Below are positions 46,485 through 58,000 of a DNA stretch of 64,000 bases, piece by piece. The DNA comes from Bisporella sp. PMI_857 (lineage: Eukaryota > Ascomycota > Leotiomycetes > Helotiales > Helotiaceae). The position numbers and the translations under genes are program-made. Each line of letters opens with the position of its first letter. The first letter of the stretch is position 1. The notes under the pieces were generated by a model. The model was not told the origin of the DNA. It did no database searches and saw only the letters and a program-made list of their open reading frames with translations. The stretch spans positions 1-64,000 of the forward strand of contig JAJSPD010000106.1 of assembly GCA_021307315.1 (NCBI GenBank), written 5' to 3'.

Positions 46485-46713
46485 TTAATTGGCTCGCTTA
46501 AATTTAACGTTTTTGATGCCAAGTTTTAGCGCGGCGCTAATGGTGTGCGTTTTAATCGTACCCGAAAGAGATGGGCTGGCACTCTTCGAAACCCTTCTTA
46601 TTAAGCAAGCTTAATTACGAAGGCAAACCCATACTACCTACAGTTAATTATATAGGCGCTAGAACAATATATACATCATCTTGAATGCCTGTAGAGATTT
46701 TACTGCTGTTCCT

Positions 46714-47833
46714 TTACTCGAACAACCACTCCCCAGAATCAGAATCTCCGCACTCGTCCAAATCCATCGGCATAACTAGTCCCGGACTTTCCAATGGCAA
46801 TAATCTTAGCGACTGTGGCTTATACCCGCAGAAACTCATGGGTCCCGCAATTACTGCTGGCTCGACCAGATCTGCCCGATATTGCTGCACCTTCCTTTTG
46901 ATGTCGGACTCTTGCCAGCTTTCATCTAGTTAGTGGGACGCTGTAGAGATAGGGACATGAATTTTGTACTCGAAGTCCCTTGACTTGCTCTTATTTTTGT
47001 AGTTCGAGGGATAGTATTTCCCCATCGGCATTGATGGATGCACGTCGGCGGGTCTTCGAAGCGTGTATGGAGGAGACTCTGGCCCAGGCATTCCTGGGCT
47101 GAAGAGGGGGCTGCTTTTGACTTCGTGGTGGAAAGGATGCGGTTTATGTGAGCGCTGAATATCCTCATGGAAGGGAAAGTAGCCGCTGCAAATGTATAGA
47201 ATCTGTCAGTCAAGGAATACAGCATGATATTGGTTTCAGAGCTCGAAAGCTGCGAGAAATAAAGAATAGGCCGAAAACCAACCCTGGAAGGTCTCCCCTT
47301 GCGGAAAGAGGCTCTAAATGGGTATACGTTAAGTCATTTGGTCGCCGTATAGGCAATTCAATCGTAATCGGTCTGCTGCGTAGTATAGCTGGTGTACTTA
47401 CAAGCGCCTGTGGTTGTAACCCTCGATTTGGCACTGGTAAAAGTTATTTAATTATCGGCGCAGGGTCTCTTCACTGCAGCGGCGGTAGTTGCCTCACATC
47501 CCACAACCACTTGCAGATGACAAGGCTTTCGAGCTGCATACTTGGGCTCGAACACTGTCCAATACGCCGCCCTATCTCCGACACTGTGGAATTTCCTAAG
47601 AATGTTGGTAGTGGCGCAAAATCTGGAGAGTGTATAAATGAAGATGATAAAGTTGATGAAATCGATGAAGTGCTCGAAAAAGAGGTCCGTCGTAGACGGT
47701 AGGATGGCGATGTCGGCTTCAACGAGGGGCTCGCTATTCCCATTTTCGAGATGCGTCGGTCGTCGTTGGTTCCAGGGTTTATATTTTCCGGGGTTTTGCT
47801 TTGTAAAGTGCTCAGAGCGAAGTTGGTTATCAT
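46714..47833 (-). CDS. Unknown five-exon fungal protein, 300 residues
   Basis: Exons 47498-47833, 47402-47433, 47279-47375, 46970-47202 and 46714-46918 join through GT..AG introns to exactly 300 codons plus stop. The N-terminus is Ser/Thr-rich and likely disordered (RLRRTSFSSTSSISSTLSSS). A conserved-looking core reads CQIEGYNHRRFRPITIELPI. A Pro-rich stretch (PGPESPPYTLRRPADVHPSM, GKYYPSNYKNKSKSRDF) precedes an acidic C-terminus. No signal peptide, membrane segment or known domain. Support comes from the splice phases and from coding-like sequence in every exon; the family is not recognised. Confidence 0.6.
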
Positions 47834-48241
47834 GCCGGTCTGCGTTGTGTCGAAATTAAGGTGATGTTTCGCTTCGCGCCAGGCGCTAACCGTAACAGGT
47901 GGATGGACATTACTACGCCTAAACGACCCCCTGGTAAAGTTAATAATCGTGTGGAAATGTAGTAGAAACTATAAGGCTATTTTTTGGAGCACAGCGTAGT
48001 TGCTTTAATAACGTGCACAGACTATCCTATGCCTATACTACAGTGTTGCCTGTATAGCGACTCCAATCTTCGGCTACCATTTGTAGTTGATGAAGCGAGG
48101 CAATTATCTCGAGGAATGTGATAATCGTCCTGCGTTACTGATACTCTTGAGCTTTCGATAAGAACGCTAGAATAAAGGTTCAGCTTGGTGCTAGATTAGT
48201 TTCACGCGGTCACCTACTGTAGGTATTGGCGATAATACTGT
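47834..48241. other. Intergenic, nothing recognised
   Basis: Promoter region of the unknown protein on the minus strand; no motif noted. Confidence 0.4.
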
Positions 48242-48568
48242 GCGTTCATCGCCCGATTCGTTCCCGCTACTTTGCCCATCAACGCTAAAGTTGAAGACAG
48301 CGCAACAACCACTCTCGCACAACTAGAAAAAGAGCTTGAAGATCCTGATGTTCGTGCACGTCATTGGAAAATTGGCCATGGCTTAGTGCTATGCTCCCTA
48401 TTGGTACCTAGGTCCAAGGTTCTGTCAGTGAACTTGCTTTATTCTATGACTCTTCATTTCTGGCAACGAGAGATCAAAGCTTATAGAAGGCGCGGTATGC
48501 TGCTGAGGCCCCAATCGTTCTTCCGTGAGCCTCCTCGTTCGATCGTAAATAGTATTCTAATTAACTAA
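48242..48568 (+). pseudogene. Coding-like fragment, family unknown
   Basis: About 108 open codons with no good start. The front half (PINAKVEDSATTTLAQLEKE, then RARHWKIGHGLVLCSLLVP) looks like genuine protein; the rest is less so. Probably a gene relic. Confidence 0.25.
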
Positions 48569-48904
48569 ACATCATGGCCAGCAGCCCGAAGAGACGCTCA
48601 CATCTAAATAGTCACTCAGGTTCTACTGTAGTAGAAATGTGTTTGAAAATTCTTAACATTCAGCTTATAGGGATCAGCCTTGCTATTACCCGATTACGCA
48701 GTTGCCTTGACAGGTTCGAGGACTGAAATGCATTAACTAAACTATTGAGTGTCGTATGGACGGATCTCAATACTAAATAAAGTGCAGCACCAGTGTCCAT
48801 CCGACCTTACCGAAATGACACATGACTCAATCCATTCATTCGTACGCCCCTAGGCTTCCACAATCCCCTGTCTTACCCTAGAATCCCCTTACGCAACCCT
48901 TGTT

Positions 48905-49040
48905 AACAAGTTGGACTGGCAGTCCAACCAGTCCGTCCACGCTATAACCCGTCCGTCCAAAAACCGTGGACGGACTGCCGAGGCGACTGGACGGACTGGT
49001 TGGACGGACTGAAATCGCCAGTCCGTCCATGGACTAGTAG
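48905..49040. repeat. Cluster of GTCCGTCCA / TGGACGGAC inverted units
   Basis: Within 130 bp the 9-mer GTCCGTCCA occurs three times and its reverse complement TGGACGGAC three times, most extended to CAGTCCGTCCA or TGGACGGACTG. The whole can fold into nested hairpins. No coding function seen. Confidence 0.8.
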
Positions 49041-50537
49041 GATCACTGACGGTGAAGCCGCCTTGATTTCTTCCTCGCAGTGTAGCTAGTAGTGCAAACT
49101 GGGTGCGCACGACCGTAATTACAACAAGAGTGGGACAAAATTACTATGATAGAGATTCGGAAAAGGATATCACAAATGCCTGATCGGCGCCAGCGCCTAG
49201 TAAAATGAGGTGGAAAGCCTATCAAGACTGCATTGTGGTAAGGAGCTAGAAAGTCTCTTCCCCATATATTCAGGCAGCCGATTAAAATACACACCCGGAT
49301 GTTTTGTAATCAGCTGCCAAGTGGCGCGATATGTGGCCTGATAATGTTAGCCACTGAACCTAAAAATTCAAGCCACATTTCTTGGCAAACTTTACATGTA
49401 ATAGGTCAGAGTTTATCCCCCCATAGTTCGAAATCCTCCTGCACTAAGTTAATTGAAAATGAAATTTCTTTTCGCAAATGCGCGATACAACGTTGTTCCA
49501 GTATCGTCTGGCTTGATACCCTCACTTCCCGGCACGGCAAAAGAGCAGATTCTCTAGATCGGCTGTTCAGATAGCCAGATCACATATACTAACATACGAT
49601 GTTTCACGTTGATAGTTTTCGTTCACAGAAACTTGGGCAACAAGCTATCTAATAGAGATGCTAGCAGTCGCAGCGGAATTTATTTCTGCGTACAGGACAT
49701 CCGAATATGTAGATCTCGCACCTCCCTTCACATTGTGATCGAAAAGCTGGAACCATTTTCCCCAAGTGAGACATGTGATCGTCTGTGGACATACGATTGT
49801 GGCTTTCAATAGTGACCTGAAGGAATTATGAGAAGCAAGTAACTGCCTATTAACGTAATGTATCAGAGTAGGGAAACACGATCGGCAGCTGGTTGAGCTG
49901 AATGTCCACCACTAGATTTTGCAGTAGTCAAGTGTGATAAAACCTACCCGCAAAAGGAATATGAAGGTTTATGGTTTCGCGTACAATCCTGCCCAGAGAT
50001 CATGGTAAGATTGGAAATAACGTCACCGGCCTTTATAGAGCAAATACCATAAGATATAATATCGTATATGTTATTGTTTGTATCACTCTCTGTGATACTT
50101 CTTTGTATTGATGACTTGCAATTGCTTAAGTCGGTTACCCACGGGGCACGTAGCACCGCGATCTCAGCGCAGTGCTATATATGCTCGTTGTAGGTGGTTG
50201 ACTTGTTCTTGATTCTTCCAAGTTCTATTCTACTTGCGAGAACTTAAATACATTCAAGTGGTGGTCTGTGCGTCGTGGGACATTCACAACAGTTATTGAT
50301 GCTGTAAAAAAGCTTCTCCCTTCCTCTTCTCTCCCCTCTGCACCTTTTCGTTGAAAACCAAGCCTTCCCACTCAGGTTATCCCTTTATATTACTAGATCC
50401 CCCCCTGCCTCCACATTCACTTGTATCTATCAAGGCAGCCTGTGAGAAAACATCTTCGTGGATAAAAATAATATCCTTCATCTATTAGATCTGCTTAGTT
50501 CATGGTGCTGCGCCGAGGGGAAGTGGAATCGAAATTA
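49041..50537. other. Intergenic, nothing recognised
   Basis: Short frames only; lies downstream of the RGS gene. Confidence 0.45.
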
Positions 50538-52175
50538 TTAACTGTTCTCCAATATTTGTTCGTACTTTGAACTCTGTATGAACTTAGGTATAGAATCCTT
50601 ATCAAAGACATTAGAAGTGGATAAACGCTATTAGAATATTTAAACTCACACTGACCATGAGCTTGACTACCGAGAGCTGGGCCTGTTCGAACAGCTTAGA
50701 GACGTCCACAAGGCTCTCGACTATCGCCGCATCCTGTCCCCCAGCCTTGGTCATCCTTATTGCAAGTTGGTTTCGGAGCAAATAGTCAATGTTGAGTTCG
50801 CACGGCGAGCCAGGAGCTATGAAAGCATTGTAGAGCGCGTAGGCAGAAGCGAGAGCCTCTTGTGCGGAAGCGAGATTTCCCAAAGCGCGGTTTGCACTTG
50901 ATGATGAATTGGCCTCGATCTGGACCTTGCACGACTGAAGAAACTTATTAACATCTAAATAAAATAACAAGTTCTCCTCGCAAAGCGTATCTCGCAAATA
51001 CTCTCGGAAAAGCAGTCGAAGCGCTGCATCATTCAGAATCCTATCCAACATCCGGGTGTTAGAATCGCGAGGACCTCCAAGCCTTGTAGTGGTAGAACTA
51101 GTGTTCTCACTTTCCGGGATCTGCATGCTAGAAGTCATATGGACAACGTCCTTGCCCTTCTGTGATAGTTGGTAGATTGCGTACTTCGTTGGCTGAAACC
51201 TGACCTCATTCTCTTTGCCTTGAGGGAATTGTGCGAGATAGAAAGGGTCAGGTTGCACACACCGGATCAACTCTTGCTCTAGAAGGTGGGTTGCAAACTC
51301 AGATGCCTCCTTTCTCTCAACAGTACTGCAGTAGTCCATCAGCCAATCAGTGGCGGCCAATCCTGTGAACGTCTGATAAATAGTCCTTGGTGGTGAACCA
51401 ACCTTGCGCTCCTTGGCCATCCTGACGCCGGGACTGCTTTCCTTATATTCCCTCAACGACTTAGAATCCTTCGAACTGGTGTTATTCGTGACATTCGGCC
51501 CATTTTGACCAACAAATCTGCGAAAGATGACCTCTACTGTGCTGCGATCCGAAGATGACTTGTCAGTAACAGAATCTCGCTCAAGAATGATCAGCTGCAT
51601 TGCGTTCCTTGGAGAACTGACAAGGTCTGTGATATGCCTTTGCTCGATGCCGTTCTTTGTACAGAATCTTTCCAGGATATTAATGCCCTTAGGCGTCAGT
51701 TGCCAGACTGAGCCTTTAGTATCAAATTCCTTTGCTTGCTTGCCATTCGCAGATTCGACGAGCCTCGCAGCCAAAAAGCGTTGACATACAGATCTAGCCA
51801 TTCCATGCGCCATAGAGAATGTAGTCGTAATAGTAGTAGTAATCACACGCGAAGGATCCTTAGGGTCTGGTATTCGGTTAGATTGTGAGGACTTCAAGGA
51901 GCCCAAGTTGTTAATAGCTTCCTCTAGCAAGAATGAATGATCCACCATAGTTAGTCGTACGCGATGTGATCCAAGTGGAAGGCTAACAACCAGTGCTGCA
52001 AATAGGTCCTCGAAATCCTCGTTCATGTCAGCTTCATGGCTTTACATACTATCGTAAAAGTGGTCCTTACCTTTGCGAATGGCCTGTTATCGCTCGTCAT
52101 ACGCAATAGGTGCGAAGAGGTCTGGCGCATTTTGCAACTATTTCCCCCTGGATTAAAGGCGATCGGAGTTTGCAT
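50538..52175 (-). CDS. Regulator of G-protein signalling with DEP domains (FlbA/Rgs1/Sst2 type)
   Basis: Speeds GTP hydrolysis by a G-alpha subunit; in moulds such proteins control conidiation and appressorium formation. Exons 52071-52175, 50656-52017 and 50538-50597 give 508 residues with exact phases. Exon 1 encodes an N-terminus ending MTSDNRPFAK, exon 2 begins DFEDLFAAL as in relatives. The fungal DR/DEP part follows (about 40-140), a second DEP (about 225-320, TGLAATDWLMDYCST), then the RGS domain (about 355-500, LLFREYLRDTLCEENLLFYL). Exon 3 supplies the last RGS helix (DSIPKFIQSSKYEQIL); without it the domain would end in an intron. The final part after the RGS domain is short. Confidence 0.88.
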
Positions 52176-52559
52176 ATGTACTAAGATTTGCCTGCGGCTG
52201 GAAAGATTGTGGGGTTTGTATCAAGCAGCGACGGGCATAACGTGGCTGGATTGCGGGCTTGGTTTCCAAGTGTATAGAGATGAAGCCGATGGATTATCGT
52301 TATGTTCTCAGCTGCTCGTTTGCGTGTCTATCAATTTGGGGGACCACTACTACTGTGAGAGACTCAGCTAACAAAGGTTATAGTCGAAGTTCGAAACGTA
52401 TTAACGAATCGGATAAGCTTGTGATATCTCGTGAATAGTGGAAGACCCTTCTTATTCCTTCATATAGGGTGCATGGGGAGGCGTATGGGCTGAGGATATA
52501 GAGAGGAGGGGAAGGCGGGAAAGAATTCTTTAAACAGAAAGGAAGAGGCAACTTCTCGT

Positions 52560-53246
52560 GGCAACAGGGATGCTAAACCGACCCTGGCTCACCCTATCGG
52601 AAGTGCTAGTGCAGCCCCACATTTACCGCCACTCCGGCACTCAATGTGACGCAGCCCAGGCATGCAGCTGTTGTACCGAGCTACTTCTACATGCAGGCAA
52701 CAGAAACTGTCAAGCACTTCCTTTTCCGATGCACGAGATGGGACGCATACCGAACGCAAATGCTAGCACAGACAGACACTAGAAGAGGCAACCTCTCCTT
52801 CTACCTGGGAGGGAAAGCTCCATCTGACCCGGAGAAATGGACACCAAATATAGACGCGGTTCGAGCAACGATCAAGTTTGCCATAGCCACAAGACGACTG
52901 GACATGGAAATAGAGCAGGCAACTAACTCCCTACAATAGGAACTCCCATTTCTTTCTTTTATTCCGACTAACCCTTTATCACCCTCGTGTCCCCAGCAGG
53001 TCTCGCTTCAGTCGCCGACAATAGGACATTGAACACTTGGAGGAATGAACTTCAAGTTAACTTGCTACTAACTACGCACGAGACCACGTTGAATATGTGT
53101 TACTGAAATTGGAAAATGTAAATAGAAGCAGTTCTGTATGGGCTTCAGGAGGCATTAGAAACACCGAAGGAAGTGTATTATGTAATATAGAATAGGGCCC
53201 TTTAGGCTTAGCCGGGCGCAATAAACTACTACTACTACTACTAGAG
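52560..53246 (+). mobile_element. LINE 1: 3' end of a Tad-like non-LTR element
   Basis: 5'-truncated copy. The open piece 52646-52939 ends the second protein: HFLFRCTRWDAYR, then LSFYLGGKAPSDPEKWTPNI and DAVRATIKFAIATRRLD, a standard Tad-clade C-terminus after RNase H. A 3' untranslated part follows, ending AGCCGGGCGCAATAAA and a (CTA)n tail at 53224-53243. It lies on the same strand and directly before a full LINE of another subfamily. Confidence 0.75.
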
Positions 53247-53361
53247 AATAACAACAACAACGTCTATCACCACGAGTTTGCACACAAAACAACACATATT
53301 ACTTAAATTGCTACCTTAATCTACCTCTATTCGCTCCCTTACACCACTACTGACCCCCGGC

Positions 53362-55040
53362 ATGGCGGGAGGCCCTGTAGCCTCCGGCATAGCGCCAACT
53401 GGCCCAAAAAAGGGGCCTCTTTCCTTCCAACACGCCCTCAGTACTGCCTCAAAGGAGGCAGAACACCGCACAACAGAAGCACAGAACCTTTTCCAGGGCA
53501 TTACGCAAGCCCTCGACCTTGAGATAAAAGCTGTAAAGCTAAAGAAGTCCCGATACCACTCGAGAAAGCTTTCTCTCGATTTTGCGAAGATATCTTCAAT
53601 GTGGCGCAAGCTCATTTCCGCAGCCACATTTGCGGCTCCGGCCCTCCCCCTGCACCGCACCCAACAAACTCTGAAAGTACGCTATCGACTCCACTACACG
53701 AAAACTATGCAGAAAACACAACAAACACACCTGTTGCTAATGCAAAACTATCGTATGCCAACGCGGCCAAAACCGCGACCACCTTAACAACTTCTCGGAA
53801 GCCACTGAAACCTACTTCTAAGCAAGAGCTCTCAGACAACCGACTTTTTGTCCGCCTACCCCTTTCTCACCCGTACCGACAACTTTCAAGCCATGCTGTG
53901 CATGACATTCTAAAAAAAGCTGGCTTCCAAAAAGAAATCCGCGAAGTACAGACCGTTAACTCCGGACTTGCTCTTTGCCCAACTTCCCTTGCCACACGAA
54001 CTACTCTAGTCACGCGGATTCAAGAAATCCAAACTTTATTTCTCGCAGACGGAAACTGCTCCGTCGAAGAAGCACCAAACCTCAATAGCTACAAGCTCAC
54101 TTCGGTCCCTAGAGCGTACACCGGCCTAAACGGAACTTCTGTAGCGAACATACCTGTCACAGCCGAAGCTCTGTCACAAGCACTTACATCTTCAATCGGG
54201 TTCTCCCCAACATACGTCGGACAAACTAAAGAAAGCCAAACGGCTGACTTCGATTACCCGACTTCTTGGATAGTTAGAGTAAACTCGTCTATTTCTTTCC
54301 CCAAATCTTTAATATTGTTCGGCTGCAGAGCAACCGCCAGGCTTCTCCCTAAGAAAGTCAGTGTCGTACAATGTAGCCGGTGCTTTCTTTGGCACAACAA
54401 GCGTTCCTGCGCACGCCCTCTTCGCTGCCGCATTTGTGGCTCGATCGAGCACGTAGAGGATTCACACAAAGCTTGCTCGCCACACGCACACCAGTGCCCC
54501 CCTCGGTGTATACATTGCCATGGCCCTCATCCAGCGGATGCTCCCGAGTGCCCTCTTCGACCTAAGCCGGGCTCTCCTCTCCCCCCAAAAGCAGAAGTAG
54601 CCCGGCTCCGACACGCCGGCTCAGCAGCCAGGCTACAACTAAAAGCCGCCCACTGCAAAACCAGCACGCCTGCCCCTCATCCCCCGAACTCCACTCATAC
54701 CTCTGCTACAGAGCCGTCGGTGCAAATCCTTTGTAGCCAGCCTCCTATTCACACCGAAGCCACGGCACGCCAGGAAAGCTCCGCTACTTCTAGCGCAACT
54801 ACTTCAACACTACCAGCCCCCAGCGCCCTCCAGGCACTACCCACTTTCCAGGCTACCAGCTCCCCCGTTCCTACCCAGGTTACTACTTCTGTACGAACCC
54901 GCCGCAAGCACACAACTACGGCTCCTTATGCTACAAGGAAAAGAAGCTTTGGAACTACCGCTATGGACCTTGACGCTGCAGAGCCGGAAACTGCGAGCCC
55001 AAGCAGCCAATTAGTCGCAGAAGCCTCTAATGCCAAGTAG
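53362..55040 (+). CDS. LINE 2 ORF1 (Gag-like, zinc knuckles), with a frame break near 53545
   Basis: RNA-binding protein of the element. The front part (53362 to about 53545) reads MAGGPVASGIAPTGPKKG and ITQALDLEIKAVKLKK. From about 53545 the protein continues in the -1 frame (IPLEKAFSRFCEDIFNVAQA) and is open to 55040. The central part is helical; the zinc region has CSRCFLWHNKRSC, CRICGSIEHVEDSH and CIHCHGPHPADAPEC. A Ser/Thr/Pro/Ala-rich tail ends at the stop, which overlaps the ORF2 start by 11 nt. The break is probably a one-base loss, though a frameshift site cannot be excluded. Confidence 0.75.
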
Positions 55041-58000
55041 ACGCCGCCGCTCTCGGCCTCCGCTCACAATAATGCAAGTCAACGTGAACAGGTGCTCTAC
55101 AAATCACGAAATTGCATTGAATTTAGCATTCTTAAACCAAATCGATATTCTTTTAATACAAGAGCCGTACATTTACACGCAAGACTTAGCTCGGCGAATT
55201 ACAAAACGCCACGCTTCTTACGAATCCTTCTCTCCGATAGACAACTGGTCTACTGTTCCTCGGGTTCTCACTTACTTGCGTAAAGGCGTAGGGTTGAAAG
55301 CTGTACAGCTTCGACCACTGCAACCCAACAACCCCGGAATCCCCGACCTTCTGTTTCTTACACTGCTTACACCTTACAACCAGACTTTTCTTATTATAAA
55401 CAGTTACAACGCTCCTGTTAACGCTATTAGACCAGGACAAGCTGTTCGCTCTCTTACCTCGCTTTCACATACTTTTTTCCCACGTCTAACACTTATTGCT
55501 GGAGACTTCAACCTTCACCACCACCGCTGGCAGCCATCGCTCGACAACAATCCAAACACTACAGCGACAGACTTCGTTTCTTGGATAGACTTACTTGACT
55601 TCGTTCTATCTTCTCCCACAAACGAAGCCACTCATAATCGAGGAAACGTTTTAGATTTAGCTTTTGCTACTTCCGCGCTAGAAGCTATCGGGATAGCTAC
55701 AGAGCTGTCAGAAGACTTAGAAACCAGCTCAGACCATCGAACACTCCTTTCGACAGTATACTGGGATCCCCGGCACCGCGAGCCAATTACCCCACTCCGA
55801 CTAACTACGCTAAACGAAGAAAGCTTTCTTAAATCCCTTGAGGAGCATATAAAGCCAGTTCAGCAGCTAAGAACCCCACAAAACTCAACAGAGCTCGATA
55901 TATACGCCAGTAAACTTACTAGTCAAATCCAAAAAGCTTATACAAAAGCAGCCAAACGCTCTTATTCGTGCTCCATCGGAAACCCGTGGTGGACCGCAGA
56001 ATGCTCTAACGCAGCTAAAGATTATCGACATTCTCGCCGTATATCCGACGACTGCTCCGAAGCAAAAAAAGCACTACGGAACACAGTGCGGCGAGCTAAA
56101 AACCTCTTTTACCGCGAAATGCTCAATGCTGCAACAAGCAAAAATATATTCAAAATGGCAAAATGGCACACGTCTACAGGCTCGTACAGAACTCCCCCTC
56201 TGCAAGACCCAACAAGACCAGATGCGCCCCCGGCTGTTTTACTACAGGACAAAAGAGACGTTTTAGCCCGCAACTTACTGAGAAACACTTGTGAAGCCGG
56301 AGATATTCCCTTTACCGCACCGGCAATTCCTCGCACCTCTCTTGTTTTCCCCGACGTTACAGACTACGAAATCGAAACTTCAATCCTCAAAGCCGGCAAT
56401 ACAGCTCCCGGCAAAGACGAAATCCCGACGCCAGTTCTACGGCTAGCTTGGCCGTTAATCCGCCCACTAGTCACTACACTGTACCGCCAATGCCTTCAGC
56501 TTGGACACCACCCTAAATGCTTCCGCACAGCGATTCTCGCAATTCTTAGCAAGCCCAAAAAGCCGGACCGCTCTGCCCCTGGTTCGTACAGGCCAATTGC
56601 ACTTTTATCGGTTCTAGGAAAAGGCCTTGAACGACTAATCGCTAAAAGAATGGCATGGATCGCTGTAACTTCAAAAGTTCTAACCAAACAGCAGTTCGGC
56701 GCTCTTCCGCTTCGCTCAGCCACAGACCTAACTTCCTGCCTTACTTATGACGTTGAAACAGCGCTCCTTCTAGGCAAAGTCGCCTCAATGCTGACGTTTG
56801 ACATAAAAGGAGCTTTTGACGGAGTTCTCCCTGGACGACTAGCTCGCAGGCTCCGAGAACAAGGCTGGCCAGACTTGCTTGTCCGGTGGATTATCTCTTT
56901 TGCAACTGGCCGGCGGGTACACATTCGCTTGGACGGAGAAATCGGCCCTGAAACTCAAATCGACTGCGGGCTCCCGCAAGGCTCCCCAGTATCCCCAATA
57001 CTGTTTATGCTATATGTCGCTCCGTTGTTCTCTCTCGACAGCCCCCGCAAAAACTTTGGATACGCGGATGATGGCGCGAAGCTCGAGATTTCGTCTTCAC
57101 TAACCGAAAATGCCGAGAAGCTGTCGGCTCGACTCGAGCAAGCTCTCGAATGGGGAAAAGAAGAAGGGATCACTTTCGACCCAAAGAAATCAGAGCTTAT
57201 TCACTTCTCCCGAAAACTTGCCGACCAATCAATTTCCCCCCCGGTAGTTACAAGCACAATAACAGTAACAGAACACACACCAAACTCTCAGATTCGATGG
57301 CTAGGAGTTATTTTTGACCGCAAACTTCATTTCAGAGCTCACGCTTATAACCAAGCCTCAAAGGCTCTCCGCATTAGCCAGGCTCTCACTCGACTCGGAA
57401 ACACTGCCCGAGGAGCCTCTCCAGCGTTGCTTCGGCGTGCAGTAACGGCATGCGTACTACCAGTAGCATTTTATGGAGCTCAAACTTGGTGGCCAGGAGC
57501 TACACGGTACTCCAAATCTAGGCTTATTAGCAACAGCCAACAAGGAATCTTGAAAGCTTTTCAAAAAGCACTAATTTCAAGCGCCAGGGCAATACTGCCA
57601 ACATACCGGACTACTCCTCTGCCGATTCTACACAGAGAAGCCGGGATTCCTCTCCCAGAGCATTTGTTAGACTCACTAGCACTTAAAGACTCAGCCCGCA
57701 CTTGCCGCCTCGATCCCCGACATCCCCTTAAAGCACGTACGAAAGCATGCCGAACAGGTCCCCGACACGCTACTCGGTCTACTTCACGACACGCACGACG
57801 ATGGCTATCTCTCCCGCTAACAGAGCATCTGAACCCAATACAGCTCCCCCCCTGGCACACCCCAGAAAGCAGAACGGCTGCTAGGCTCCGAATCGGAGCG
57901 TGCACCCCAGAAAAATCGTTTCTTACCCGACAAGAAGCCGCGTTTCTTTTCCAAAACTTTTTAGAATCGACCCGCCACAACGACATAATAATCTACTCTG

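Noticed and set aside
46685..46933. Plus-strand frame of 82 codons
   Set aside because: Shadow of the last exon of the minus-strand unknown gene.
47148..47702. Plus-strand frame of 184 codons
   Set aside because: It overlaps exons 1-4 of the minus-strand five-exon gene, whose splice phases agree; the plus frame has no motif.
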